Position numbers and translations under genes: made by a program
From: Candidatus Lambdaproteobacteria bacterium RIFOXYD2_FULL_50_16
GTDB taxonomy: Bacteria > SAR324 > XYD2-FULL-50-16
Length of the DNA stretch: 35,131 bases
Direction: 5' to 3'
Assembly: GCA_001783695.1 (NCBI GenBank)
Contig: MFNE01000021.1
Location: 1 to 35,131, forward strand
In this document: piece by piece, positions 16,732 to 26,320 of the stretch
How the letters are laid out: each line of letters begins with the position of its first letter
Numbering within the stretch: position 1 is the stretch's first letter
The notes under the pieces: generated by a model
Database searches by the model: none
What the model saw: the letters and a program-made list of their open reading frames with translations, nothing else
Told to the model about the DNA's origin: nothing

Positions 16732-16958
16732 GCTTGATCTCCAAATAGTGAAAATGGAACCGCGATAGAATGGGTTCAGAATATCACAAGCCGAAAGATA
16801 GGCAACTAAAATACCAACAGATTCCATAAATGCCTTTCTAGTTTGCTTCTACAGGCCAGACCCAGGTAAGAATGCAACCGGGGTCTAAAAAAAGCGGCAC
16901 TGGCTAAATCACAAGGGCTCTGCTATTTTAAGCAGGACAACCCATTTCGGTGCCCAAT

Positions 16959-17918
16959 ATGAACCAAACCCTACCCCCTTCCCGCTTTGCAGAGCGCCTT
17001 AAAACCGAAGGCCTTGACCTCAACCGGGTCTCGCCAGATTGGTTGCAAATCAACTTAGGGCGGTTGTGTAATCAGGCTTGCCACCACTGCCATTTAGAGG
17101 CCGGTCCCAAGCGGACCGAGGTGATGCAACAGACCACCATGGTGCGGTTGTTAGAGGTGTTAGACCACAGTCCTTCGATAAAAAAGATCGACCTAACTGG
17201 CGGAGCGCCTGAGCTAAATCCTGATTTCCGTTTTTTGATCAAGTCGCTAAAAAGCCGAGGATTGCAGGTGATCAGTCGCTGTAACTTAACCATTCTTTTA
17301 GAACCTGGGCAGCAAGACACCGCCCAATTTTACGCAGACCAAGGGGTTGATTTGGTTTGCTCCCTCCCTTGTTATGGCTCCAAAAACGTGAATCATCAGC
17401 GAGGTTTAGGGGTATTTGAAAAAAGTATTGCCGCCCTTCGCCTACTCAACCAATTGGGTTACGGACAGGGCAAACTAAAACTCGATTTAGTTTACAACCC
17501 AGACGGCCCCTCGTTACCTCCAGACCAAAAAAAATTAGAGGAGGACTACAAAAACAGACTTATGGCCGATTTCGGGATTGTTTTTGATCAGCTTTTGACC
17601 ATTACCAATATGCCCATCAAAAGGTTTTTAGACCAACTCGACAAAGCTGGAGCGGCGGCGCAGTACGTCGAACTATTAACCCAAAGTTTTAATCCCTTGG
17701 CTGCGGCGCAGGTGATGTGCCTAAAACTGATTTCAGTAGATTGGCAGGGTAGATTGTTTGACTGCGACTTTAACCAAGCCCTTGATCTACCCACTAAGGC
17801 TGGGGACCTGTGGCTGATTAACCATTTTGGCCAAACCGAAGGAAAAATTCGTTTTGGGGAACATTGTTATGGCTGTACTGCGGGTACCGGTAGTAGCTGC
17901 GGCGGGGCGCTGGGTTAA
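16959..17918 (+). CDS. arsS: ArsS-type radical SAM protein (cysteine form)
   Basis: Radical SAM enzyme with the 4Fe-4S motif LCNQACHHC (Cys37, Cys41, Cys44), LTGGAPELNP, and the C-terminal Cys-rich tail HCYGCTAGTGSSCGG. The tail matches the ArsS family, implicated in arsenosugar biosynthesis, in which some members carry selenocysteine in the tail. Here the positions I can read are cysteines. The 319-residue length fits. ATG 16959 is used; a GTG at 16950 would add three residues, and neither has a good ribosome site. No ArsM-like methyltransferase is in the window, so the pathway role is inferred from family only. A decayed gene follows directly. Confidence 0.85.
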   Translation: MNQTLPPSRFAERLKTEGLDLNRVSPDWLQINLGRLCNQACHHCHLEAGPKRTEVMQQTTMVRLLEVLDHSPSIKKIDLTGGAPELNPDFRFLIKSLKSRGLQVISRCNLTILLEPGQQDTAQFYADQGVDLVCSLPCYGSKNVNHQRGLGVFEKSIAALRLLNQLGYGQGKLKLDLVYNPDGPSLPPDQKKLEEDYKNRLMADFGIVFDQLLTITNMPIKRFLDQLDKAGAAAQYVELLTQSFNPLAAAQVMCLKLISVDWQGRLFDCDFNQALDLPTKAGDLWLINHFGQTEGKIRFGEHCYGCTAGTGSSCGGALG

Positions 17919-18151
17919 GCGGGGACGCTTGGGTGGCTGTTTCACCGGCTATGGGTATTTGATCAGACCCATAGCCAGATCGAGCGCCTCTTGTCGCAAT
18001 CGGTCAAGGTCGAGGAGCCCCATGGATCGGTTGACTAATCCGCCTTGGTGAGCAGCCTGCCGAGTTATTAGAACGGGTGACTTCGGCCTACCCTAATTTG
18101 AACTCGGTCAAGGACTTGGGCCTTGGTACCGCCCGGTATGTTATCCCTTAA
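17919..18151 (+). pseudogene. decayed coding remnant downstream of arsS
   Basis: After the arsS stop the same frame stays open and reads protein-like (LGWLFHRLWVFDQTHSQIE, then RLLSQSVKVEEPHGSVD) up to a TAA at about 18038. A +1 shift continues with LIRLGEQPAELLERVTSAY and ends KDLGLGTARYVIP before a TAA at 18149-18151. The two pieces look like one 3' gene end broken by a frameshift. I cannot name the family. No start codon was found. A perfect 9-bp hairpin, GCTATGGGT/ACCCATAGC, lies at 17948-17975 within it. Sequencing error is possible. Confidence 0.45.
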
Positions 18152-18187
18152 TTACCTAATCCCCCCACAAGCTACAATATAAAGATT

Positions 18188-18219
18188 AGCGTCCAATTTT
18201 TCGATTACAATTGGACGCT
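18188..18219. repeat. 11-bp perfect inverted repeat
   Basis: AGCGTCCAATT (18188-18198) pairs with AATTGGACGCT (18209-18219), loop of 10. It lies between the decayed gene and the kinase promoter. No T run follows, so it may be a terminator remnant or an operator for the kinase promoter 44 bases away. Confidence 0.5.
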
Positions 18220-18262
18220 CAATCAATTTAACTAAGCCTTTAGCTTAAGCTCTGCATTCGCA

Positions 18263-18292
18263 TTGCCCAAAACCTTTAGCTAGCTATATAAG
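18263..18292 (+). promoter_or_regulatory. candidate sigma-70 promoter of the first hybrid kinase
   Basis: TTGCCC (18263-18268) and TATAAG (18287-18292) are separated by 18 bases; the predicted start is about 25 bases before the TTG start codon. By eye only. Confidence 0.35.
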
Positions 18293-18322
18293 AAAGAGGC
18301 ATTTTAGCACCAAAAGGGCAAA

Positions 18323-21300
18323 TTGACACGGACCCTGTTTACGTTAGTACTATTTGGAACCTTTTTATGCCCTAGCCTTGCCCAGGCCCTGCCCGCAAAA
18401 GAAGCTTGGCTAGCTCCTCGCTTAGCGATTGATATCTTTTCCTTTGCGGGGGCGATTGGGCTTTTGCTTTGGGTCAGTCAAGCCGCTGCAAAACGTCGTT
18501 TTTACCAAGGAAGAGGTTGGCGCTTAATCAAGATTGGGCTTTTGTTAATATTAGTCTCCATCGCGCTGGATGCCTTGGGCGAGTTTGGCTTTTTTATTGA
18601 AGCAGCCGATGAACAGAGCCTGTTTTTAATTGAAGGTGCCGAGAAGATTGTAGGCAACCTTTTGGGTTTTGGTTTTGTAGTTTGGGGTTTGATTGAATGG
18701 GTGCCCACGGTCTCAAAGTTCGAAAAAAAAGGACAAGAAGCGCTAGAAAACCAAAAAGCCCTAGAAACCACTCAAACCTTATCAGAATTATTTTTTGAAC
18801 AGGCTAACGAGGCTTTTATTGTTAGTGATTTAAAAAGCCTAAAACTGCTCAAGGTCAACCAACAAGCGGCCCAACGCTTAGGCTACTCTGTAGAAGAGTT
18901 ACTCCAACACAAATCAACTGATTTTAGTGTTGAACTTTGCCCAGAGCTTCTAGCTTCGCGTATGCAGACCTTAAAAGAGCAAGGCTGGATTCGGTTTACA
19001 AGCACCCTTCGTCACCGAAACGGGCACCACATTCCAGTAGAGTTGACCAATAGTATCGTTCACTTTGGCGAAGATTTAGCTATTTTTTCGGTACTGCGCG
19101 ATATTAGCGAGATCAAAGAGGCCGAGCGTACCCAAAAAGTAGAGGCCAGTCGGCTCGAAAACCGAGTGGCCCAGCGAACCGCCGAACTGGACCAGATAAA
19201 CAAGCAATACGAAGAAGAAATTGCGAAATCCAAAATCCAGGCTCAAGAACTTTTTGCCCAAAGAAGGCATTTAAGCCAAATTTTGGACAGTCTGCCTTTA
19301 AGCGTATTTATTAAAGATGAAGAGGGCCGGTTTCGCTACGTTAACCGCCATTTTTGCACCCTTTATCGCAAAGACCCCTTGGCCGTTTTGGAGCGCAATA
19401 CAATTGAACTTTTTGGGGAAGACATAGGTGGAAAATTAGCGGCGGCAGACCAAACGGTTTTTGAAACAGGCCAGCTTTTGCCTTTTGAGGTGATCTTCCC
19501 AGCGCCCAATGGTCAACAGATTGTGGTCCATGGGGAGAAAAAACTATTCGATCTGCCCACGGGCGAGCGGATGTTACTTGGCTATGGTTCGGATATTACC
19601 GCGCAAAAGCAGGCAGAATTTAACATCCGTAAAGAGCGCGACAAAGCCCAAACCTACCTAGACGTGGCTGGGGTTATTTTGGTGGTGATAGACAAAACTG
19701 GCCAGGTCGAATTGATCAATAAAAAGGGTTGCGAGCTTTTAGGTTATTCAGAACAAGAGATTGTGGGGCAAAACTGGTTTGAACGATTTGTTCCACCGCG
19801 ATTAAGTCAGCAGATCTCCCAAATTTCTGCACGTATTGTTTCTGGTGATGAAAAGCCCGTAGAATATTTCGAAAATCCAGTGCTCACCAAGGCCGGTGAG
19901 GAACGGATAATTGCTTGGAACAATCGACTCATCTACGACCAAGCGGGGCAAATCGCAGGCCATTTAAGCTCCGGTGAAGACATTACCAAACTACGTCAGG
20001 ATGAAGAGCAGCTACGCCAGACCAATCAATTTTTGAGTAATATCTTTAATAACACTCACTTGATGATTGCTTATCTGGATAAGGATTTTAAATTTCTCCG
20101 CGTCAATGATCGGTTTGCCAGGGCTGGTGGCCTAGAGACCGCCTTTTTTAAGGGGAAGAATTTCTTCCAGATGTTCCCTCACTCTAGCTATAAATCCATT
20201 TTCGAGCAGGTCCAGCGTGAAGGTGGCACCTATTCGCAATTTGCCAAGCCCTTTGATGCTTTTTCTATGGGCAGCGCAAAAACCAGATACTGGGATTGGA
20301 ATCTAACCCCAATCAATGATCCACAAGGTCAAACTGAAGCCCTAGTGTTGATCTTAAGCGAGGTAACCGAACGCGAAAACACCCAAAAAGCCCTGGCTCA
20401 AACTGCGGAAAATCTAAAACGCGCCCAGCAGGTGGCCCGCATTGGTAGTTGGTACCATAACCTTAATAAAGACATACTCCTTTGGTCTGAAGAAACCTTC
20501 ACTATCTTTGGCCTAGAACCCAGACAAAAGACCCCAGAATTCCAGGATTTTTTAGAACTGATTTACATTGAAGACCGCTATGGCTTTGAGCAAGCATACA
20601 ACAAAGCTATGCCAGGCACTTCCATCGACATCGAATATCGCATTGGGATTAAAGGGCAAATTTATTGGATTCGCCAGATTGTCGAGGCCCTATTTGATGA
20701 ATCTGGCGAGCTGGCCAGTCGGGTGGGAGTGGTTTATGACTTCACTGAAAAGAAACGAATCGAGGAGCAATTAATTCAGGCCAAAGAGGCCGCCGAATCC
20801 GCCAACCGGGCGAAGTCGGAATTTTTAGCCAATATGAGCCACGAAATCAGAACCCCAATGAACGCCATTATGGGGATGACCAACTTGGTTTTAGAAAGCG
20901 AGTTAGACCAAGAGCAGCGGGAATTTTTAAATATTGTAGATAACTCGGCTAATTCATTATTATCTTTAATCAATGACATCTTAGACCTTTCAAAAATTGA
21001 GTCTGGAAAACTAGAAATTGAGCGCCACCCCGTTAAATTGGCCACTTTATTTAAAGAGGTGATAGATACCCTTGAACACAGAGCCCGCCAGAAAAATCTA
21101 GCCTTAAACTGCCACCTAGACCCCCAACTTCCTCAATATATCGAAAGCGACGCGCTGCGGATTCGGCAGGTTTTAATTAACCTCATTGGCAACGCTATCA
21201 AGTTTTGCAAAGCGGGCCACGTGTCCATGAGTGTCGAGGAGTTAAGCCGACGCCGGGATATTATTATTTTACAATTTTGTGTGTCAGATACCGGGATTGG

Positions 21301-21925
21301 GATAGCAGAAAACAAGCTGGAGAAGATCTTCGAATCCTTCGGCCAAGCCCACACTTCAACCGCTCGCGAGTTTGGCGGTACTGGGTTAGGCTTAACCATC
21401 TCCAAACGACTAGTTAACCTGATGGGTGGTGAAATCTGGGTAACCAGCCGCTTAGGGGAAGGGTCTAACTTCTACTTTACCCTCCGAGCCCACCTCGCCG
21501 ACGAATCCAGATTTTTAAACCAAGAAAATCCTCAAGACCCTCTGCCTGATATAAGGGGGCTAAATTTTTTGTTAGTTGAGGACAACTTAGTTAATCAAAA
21601 ATTGGCCATTTTGATTTTAAAAAGTGGGGGAGGGCTGGTAGAGGTCGCAAACAATGGGCGCGAAGCCTTAATAAAGCTGGGGGAAAAGAAGTACGATCTA
21701 GTGTTAATGGATGTGCAGATGCCGGTAATGGATGGATTGGTATGTGCCAAAAAAATTCGAGAAGGGGCGGGTCACTGGGAGACAGGCATACCGATAATCG
21801 CCATGACCGCTAACGCCTTTGCTGAAGACCGTGCCGCTTGCTTGGCTGCGGGGATGAACGATTACATTGCCAAACCGATTAAAAAAACCATCCTCTTTAG
21901 AACTATCGCCAAATATCGACCCTAA
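18323..21925 (+). CDS. membrane-anchored hybrid histidine kinase with multiple PAS domains
   Basis: A 1200-residue sensor kinase. It opens with a signal-like segment (LFTLVLFGTFLCPSLAQA) and three further hydrophobic helices (about 36-56, 68-88, 108-126), then a coiled coil and about five PAS domains (roughly 145-270, 320-440, 450-570, 580-700, 710-830). The HisKA domain has the phosphoacceptor in MSHEIRTPMN (near 840), an ATPase with SDTGIGIAE and FGGTGLGLTIS, and a C-terminal receiver with VLMDVQMPVMDG (Asp near 1129) and Lys in YIAKPI. The start is TTG with AAGGG upstream. It stands with a second hybrid kinase downstream. Ligands and downstream partner unknown; no histidine phosphotransfer domain is present. 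Confidence 0.92.
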   Translation: MTRTLFTLVLFGTFLCPSLAQALPAKEAWLAPRLAIDIFSFAGAIGLLLWVSQAAAKRRFYQGRGWRLIKIGLLLILVSIALDALGEFGFFIEAADEQSLFLIEGAEKIVGNLLGFGFVVWGLIEWVPTVSKFEKKGQEALENQKALETTQTLSELFFEQANEAFIVSDLKSLKLLKVNQQAAQRLGYSVEELLQHKSTDFSVELCPELLASRMQTLKEQGWIRFTSTLRHRNGHHIPVELTNSIVHFGEDLAIFSVLRDISEIKEAERTQKVEASRLENRVAQRTAELDQINKQYEEEIAKSKIQAQELFAQRRHLSQILDSLPLSVFIKDEEGRFRYVNRHFCTLYRKDPLAVLERNTIELFGEDIGGKLAAADQTVFETGQLLPFEVIFPAPNGQQIVVHGEKKLFDLPTGERMLLGYGSDITAQKQAEFNIRKERDKAQTYLDVAGVILVVIDKTGQVELINKKGCELLGYSEQEIVGQNWFERFVPPRLSQQISQISARIVSGDEKPVEYFENPVLTKAGEERIIAWNNRLIYDQAGQIAGHLSSGEDITKLRQDEEQLRQTNQFLSNIFNNTHLMIAYLDKDFKFLRVNDRFARAGGLETAFFKGKNFFQMFPHSSYKSIFEQVQREGGTYSQFAKPFDAFSMGSAKTRYWDWNLTPINDPQGQTEALVLILSEVTERENTQKALAQTAENLKRAQQVARIGSWYHNLNKDILLWSEETFTIFGLEPRQKTPEFQDFLELIYIEDRYGFEQAYNKAMPGTSIDIEYRIGIKGQIYWIRQIVEALFDESGELASRVGVVYDFTEKKRIEEQLIQAKEAAESANRAKSEFLANMSHEIRTPMNAIMGMTNLVLESELDQEQREFLNIVDNSANSLLSLINDILDLSKIESGKLEIERHPVKLATLFKEVIDTLEHRARQKNLALNCHLDPQLPQYIESDALRIRQVLINLIGNAIKFCKAGHVSMSVEELSRRRDIIILQFCVSDTGIGIAENKLEKIFESFGQAHTSTAREFGGTGLGLTISKRLVNLMGGEIWVTSRLGEGSNFYFTLRAHLADESRFLNQENPQDPLPDIRGLNFLLVEDNLVNQKLAILILKSGGGLVEVANNGREALIKLGEKKYDLVLMDVQMPVMDGLVCAKKIREGAGHWETGIPIIAMTANAFAEDRAACLAAGMNDYIAKPIKKTILFRTIAKYRP

Positions 21926-22067
21926 TTAAATCGGTTTTCAGCCAAATCCTACCGATTCGCAGCGAAATCCCTGGTAGTTTATAGGATTGATCCCACCCCA
22001 AAAAACAGCTCTTCGCAATTTTCCGATTCTTAAAAATCTGGGTCGAGTGTGGGAAATAGCAATTAGG

Positions 22068-22096
22068 TTTACCTGCCTGCTTGTATTTGATATTAT
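22068..22096 (+). promoter_or_regulatory. sigma-70-type promoter of the second hybrid kinase
   Basis: TTTACC (22068-22073) and TATTAT (22091-22096, 5 of 6) are separated by 17 bases, with the predicted start about 43 bases upstream of the ATG at 22146. This suggests that the second kinase has its own promoter despite following the first. Confidence 0.45.
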
Positions 22097-22145
22097 GGTC
22101 CAGTTGGTACCGAGCAGAGGTTAAACCTACCGTTGAGCGCTGTTG

Positions 22146-24488
22146 ATGGGAAATCAAATAGAAATGATTCCAGATTTGGAAGGGTTTATAGATACTTTTT
22201 TTGCAACTTCATCTGACGGGGTACTTTTAATTGATGCGGAAACCACCTTACCAGTCCGGTTTAACACCCAGGCACACAGGCAGCTAGGGTACGCTAAAGA
22301 AGAATTCTCAACGCTACCGATCTGGCACTACCAAGCACCTCAACAAGTCGAAATAACCAAGCTAGCCCTCCAACAGCTTTTTGCGCAAAAACACCACCAA
22401 TTCAAGACCCAGCACCAAAGCAAAACCGGTGAAATTATTGAAGTATCGGTCCATGCCCAGTTGTTTCAAAAAATGGGCAAGAATTTTATTTTCGCAATTT
22501 ATCACAACCATTCTGAACAAATTCTTTTAAATGAAAAGTACTTCAACACCTTTGAAAAGGCGAATATTGGCATAGCTCAAGTTTCTTTAAAAGGCGAGTT
22601 TCTCGAAGTAAATCAAAGGTGGTGCGATACCATCGGCTATAGTGCAGACGAGCTGAAGAAACTTCGTTTTCAAGAAATCACCTACCCTGACGATCTGGAG
22701 CGCGATGAAGGTTTTGTTCGGCAAATCTTACTAGGTGAAATTCAAAATTTTTCCATGGAAAAACGGTATTTTCACAAAAATGGGAATATTATATGGGCCA
22801 AATTAACGGTTTCTTTAAATAAAAACGCTGAAGGGGTCCCGGACTTCTTCATTGCTATTATTGATGATATTACTGAAAAAAAGGAGTATCAACTGCAATT
22901 AGCGTTTCAAGCTGCGCAATTAAAGGTGGAGAATGACAAAAGAAAAATTATTGAAGAGGAATTAAAAAAGGCGCAGACCCTCGCCCATCTAGGCAATTGG
23001 AGCTTAGATCTGGAGACAGGTAAGGTTTATTGGTCTGAAGAACTATATAAAATGTACGGATTTGATCCCGCCTTCCCGCCCCCTCTTTTAAATAATAGTA
23101 ATACGCTATTTACCCCAAAAAGTTGGGATTTGTTGTCCTCTTCAATTGGCCATGCAATTGAAACGGGAGTTGGTTATGAGGTTGAATTGGAATTAGTCGC
23201 CAAGGATGGACAGTCTGGCTGGATGTGGGCACTGGGCGAGGCGGTACGAGACCTTAATGGGAAAATTGTAGGTCTTCGAGGAACTGCTCAGGATATCTCC
23301 GAACACAAAAAGGCGGAACTGGCCTTGTATAGGGCTAAGGAAGAAGCGGAAGCGGCAAATCGAGCCAAAAGTAATTTTTTAAGCATGATGAGTCATGAAC
23401 TAAGAACCCCCATGAATGGGGTACTGGGCATGGCGCAATTATTGGAGGCTTCAGATATTACAGAGGAATACAAAGAATATGCGCGTATTATTATTTCATC
23501 CGGCGACTCGCTAATCAAAATTTTATCAGACATACTCGATCTATCCAAAATTGAGGCCGGAAATCAGGAGGTGATTTTAAAGCCCTTTAGTATTAGACAA
23601 GTGGTCGAATCGGTTCACCATCTCTTTTTAGGGAGCGCGGCTAACAAGGGCGTTGAACTTTGCTACCATTTCCAGCCTGAAATTGCGGATGTTTTTATCG
23701 GCGATAGCAATCTGCTAAAACGAATTTTAATCAATTTGTTTCACAATGGGATTAAGTTTACTCAAAAGGGTTCGGTCGCAATTGTGGTAAGCCCTAACAA
23801 GTCCGAGGGCGATTCCCAAATTTTACGATTTTCGATTACAGATACAGGGGTTGGAATACCTGCTGATAAAATCGACCAGATCTTTGATCCTTTTCAACAA
23901 GTGGATGAAACAATTACCAGAAAATTTGGGGGAACCGGGCTTGGGCTTACCATCGTTAAAGATTTAGTAGATTTGCTTAAAGGAACTATTTCCGTTCAAA
24001 GTACCTTGGGGCAAGGAAGCTGTTTTATGGTAGAAATCCCGTTTGCTAAAACAACCTCCTTGTTAGAAGAGCGACCCATGGAATGGGCAACAGACTATAG
24101 GATTGCAAAAACAGCTGAAAAATTAGCCCTGCTGGTAGAGGACGACCTTATCAACCAAAATGTTATAAAAAAAATGCTTAATCGACTTAACCTGACTTGT
24201 GACTTGGCCAAAGACGGTTTTGAAGCGATATCAATGGCGCATAAAACCAAATACAATCTGATTTTTATGGATATTATCATGCCAAACATAAATGGACTCG
24301 ACGCTACCAAAGAGATTAGAAAAATGGGTGGTAAAAACCAAGAGACCCCGATTATTGCGTTAACCGCCTTAGCCAGTAACGCTGACCGGCAAAAATGTTT
24401 AGATGCGGGGATGAATGATTATCTTTCAAAACCAATCAATCTGGATTTATTTAAAAAAGTAGTACATAACAACTTAATGCGAGATTAA
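22146..24488 (+). CDS. cytoplasmic hybrid histidine kinase with three PAS domains
   Basis: A 780-residue sensor kinase with no membrane segment or signal peptide. Three PAS domains (about 15-125, 130-255, 275-395) precede the HisKA site MSHELRTPMN (His near 415), the ATPase (TDTGVGIPAD and FGGTGLGLTIVK), and a receiver with FMDIIMPNINGLD (Asp near 709) and YLSKPIN. The ATG at 22146 is preferred over the TTG one codon upstream. The architecture resembles the preceding kinase but the sequence is clearly divergent and AT-richer, so it looks like a separate acquisition or old paralogue rather than a recent duplication. Confidence 0.92.
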   Translation: MGNQIEMIPDLEGFIDTFFATSSDGVLLIDAETTLPVRFNTQAHRQLGYAKEEFSTLPIWHYQAPQQVEITKLALQQLFAQKHHQFKTQHQSKTGEIIEVSVHAQLFQKMGKNFIFAIYHNHSEQILLNEKYFNTFEKANIGIAQVSLKGEFLEVNQRWCDTIGYSADELKKLRFQEITYPDDLERDEGFVRQILLGEIQNFSMEKRYFHKNGNIIWAKLTVSLNKNAEGVPDFFIAIIDDITEKKEYQLQLAFQAAQLKVENDKRKIIEEELKKAQTLAHLGNWSLDLETGKVYWSEELYKMYGFDPAFPPPLLNNSNTLFTPKSWDLLSSSIGHAIETGVGYEVELELVAKDGQSGWMWALGEAVRDLNGKIVGLRGTAQDISEHKKAELALYRAKEEAEAANRAKSNFLSMMSHELRTPMNGVLGMAQLLEASDITEEYKEYARIIISSGDSLIKILSDILDLSKIEAGNQEVILKPFSIRQVVESVHHLFLGSAANKGVELCYHFQPEIADVFIGDSNLLKRILINLFHNGIKFTQKGSVAIVVSPNKSEGDSQILRFSITDTGVGIPADKIDQIFDPFQQVDETITRKFGGTGLGLTIVKDLVDLLKGTISVQSTLGQGSCFMVEIPFAKTTSLLEERPMEWATDYRIAKTAEKLALLVEDDLINQNVIKKMLNRLNLTCDLAKDGFEAISMAHKTKYNLIFMDIIMPNINGLDATKEIRKMGGKNQETPIIALTALASNADRQKCLDAGMNDYLSKPINLDLFKKVVHNNLMRD

Positions 24489-24497
24489 ACACATTTT

Positions 24498-24534
24498 GAT
24501 AGGGATAAGTAGTCATTGGGGATTCATCCCTATC
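24498..24534. terminator. inverted repeat between convergent genes
   Basis: GATAGGGAT (24498-24506) pairs with ATCCCTATC (24526-24534), loop of 19. It sits between the kinase and the convergent DUF167 gene. There is no good T run on either strand, so terminator status is tentative. Confidence 0.4.
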
Positions 24535-24543
24535 TGCTCCGGC

Positions 24544-24831
24544 TTAGGGATCCAATTTTTTTAAAGCCACGTCGTCCCATATTTCCAATAGAAATCGTTT
24601 GTGTCGGCTTTTTTCACCTGAAACCAAGTGAATCCGGCTCTTTGGGCAGCCTAAGGCCTTGGCGATGTATTGCACCGCGCCCCGGTTGGCTTGACCCTCG
24701 ACTGGGGGTTGGTTGATATAGAGGGTCCACTCCCCCTCGACCACTTCACCAAAGCCGGTTTTCGAACTTTTAGGGCTCAAACGGATTTTGAGCAGCAGCC
24801 CTGCCGCTGTTTCTTCAAAGGGTTTCTGCAA
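24544..24831 (-). CDS. DUF167/YggU family protein
   Basis: A 95-residue cytoplasmic protein matching the UPF0235/YggU family: LKIRLSPKSSKTG, the conserved PPVEGQANRG loop and SGEKSRHKRFLLE. Molecular function of the family is not established. The start is TTG with GAGG upstream, overlapping the radA end by 17 bases; GAGGCAGG precedes it. It is thus coupled to radA, which is an unusual partner. Confidence 0.85.
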   Translation of the reverse strand: MQKPFEETAAGLLLKIRLSPKSSKTGFGEVVEGEWTLYINQPPVEGQANRGAVQYIAKALGCPKSRIHLVSGEKSRHKRFLLEIWDDVALKKLDP

Positions 24832-26188
24832 CCTGCCTCATCAGTTGATCTAGCGTATCAATACCCACCATTTCTAAGCGGACTCCTTTTTTTTCCAGCC
24901 TTGCTAGGGCCCGTTGGGGTAGATAAAACTTAGTGAAGCCGCAACGCTCGGCCTCGGAAGCCCGCTCCTCAAGCCCTGGAACCACCCGAAACTCACCAGT
25001 CAGGGCCAGTTCGCCCGCGAAAACCGAGCGTTCTGGTAGTGGTTTGTTCAAGTGACTCGATAAAAGGGCGGCTACTACCGCCATGTCGATGGCGGTTTCT
25101 CCCACTCGAAAGCCTCCGGCTAGGTTTAAATAAACATCGTTGCCACTTAAGTCGAGGCCCAAGTGTTTTTCCATCACCGCCACCATCACTTGCAGGCGAT
25201 TCCGCTCCAGGCCCACCGCCATGCGGGCTGGCTGGCGTTGTTCGGTGTCACCCACTAAAACCTGCACCTCCATAAACAGGGTGCGGCTACCCTCAAAATT
25301 GGCAAAAATCGCCATTCCCGGTTTGCCCCAATGGAACTGTTCGAGAAACAGTTGATTAGGGTTGGCCAGTTCGGCGAGGCCCTTGGGGGTCATTTTAAAC
25401 AGACCAATCTCTGAAAGATTGCCAAAGCGATTTTTGACTGAACGCAAGAGTCGCCCTGGTTCGCCCACACCTTCTAAATATAAAACATAATCAACCATAT
25501 GTTCCAGCGTCTTAGGCCCGGCGATCGTGCCGTCTTTGGTCACATGGCCAATCAGCATCACCGCCGCCCCCTTGGCCTTGGCAAACCGCATCAACAAAGC
25601 CGCTGACTCCCTCACTTGGGTCACTGAACCGGGGCTGGCCGGGAATTCGACCGAAAATAGAGTCTGGATCGAGTCAACCACAACAAATTGGGGCCGTTCG
25701 CGTTCTAAATGGCCTAATATTTCTTCGAGATTGGATTCGCAAAGCACCTGGATTTGGGATTGGTCCACCGCCAGCCGGTTGGCTCGCTCCTTGATCTGGC
25801 CTGCCGATTCCTCACCAGAAATATACAAGACCTCCTTACCCAGGCTGGCGATACGGGCCATTAATTGCAATATCAAAGTGGATTTGCCCACGCCTGGAGT
25901 CCCCCCCAAAAGGCCAAAACTGCCGGGCAAGACCCCGCCGCCAATCACTCGGTCAAATTCGGCCACCCCGGTCTGCCAACGCTCCCCCATGGAGGAGGAA
26001 TCGATCTCGCCGAGTTTAGAGATTGGCGCTCGTTCGCCTAGCCAACTGGTTTGGCGGCCTTTGGGAGAGGCAACTTTCGATTCCTCTACAAGGCTGTTCC
26101 AGGTGCCACAAGCGGTGCAGCGCCCACTCCATTGGAGGTGTTCTTGCCCACATTTCTCGCAAACGAACTTTTTGACGGTCTTGGACAA
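24815..26188 (-). CDS. radA: DNA repair protein RadA
   Basis: RadA (Sms) is a RecA-like ATPase with helicase activity that processes recombination intermediates. The 457-residue product has a Cys4 zinc finger (C10, C13, C24, C27), Walker A GGTPGVGKST (95-104), the KNRFG motif (near 254) and a C-terminal Lon-like domain starting around 290. The start is TTG: GGGAG lies 7 bases upstream and no ATG fits. It overlaps the DUF167 gene downstream on the same strand. Confidence 0.96.
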   Translation of the reverse strand: MSKTVKKFVCEKCGQEHLQWSGRCTACGTWNSLVEESKVASPKGRQTSWLGERAPISKLGEIDSSSMGERWQTGVAEFDRVIGGGVLPGSFGLLGGTPGVGKSTLILQLMARIASLGKEVLYISGEESAGQIKERANRLAVDQSQIQVLCESNLEEILGHLERERPQFVVVDSIQTLFSVEFPASPGSVTQVRESAALLMRFAKAKGAAVMLIGHVTKDGTIAGPKTLEHMVDYVLYLEGVGEPGRLLRSVKNRFGNLSEIGLFKMTPKGLAELANPNQLFLEQFHWGKPGMAIFANFEGSRTLFMEVQVLVGDTEQRQPARMAVGLERNRLQVMVAVMEKHLGLDLSGNDVYLNLAGGFRVGETAIDMAVVAALLSSHLNKPLPERSVFAGELALTGEFRVVPGLEERASEAERCGFTKFYLPQRALARLEKKGVRLEMVGIDTLDQLMRQVAETL

Positions 26189-26320
26189 GGTTAAACTCCC
26201 GGATTTTGGTTGCTTGAAGGGGGCTTAATCGGTAGACTCCCCTTTCGTTCGAATAGGCTAAAGGATAACTCTTTTGCTATTCCTTGCCCAGGCCCAAAGG
26301 CTTCTTCTCGCGTATGATCA

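Noticed and set aside
11922-18151. Mobile element or transposase
   Set aside because: No transposase, integrase or terminal repeats were seen despite relics.
18001-18320. tRNA-Sec or other tRNA near the selenoprotein or kinase
   Set aside because: No T-loop and acceptor pairing was found in the gaps at 12147-12598 or 17919-18322.
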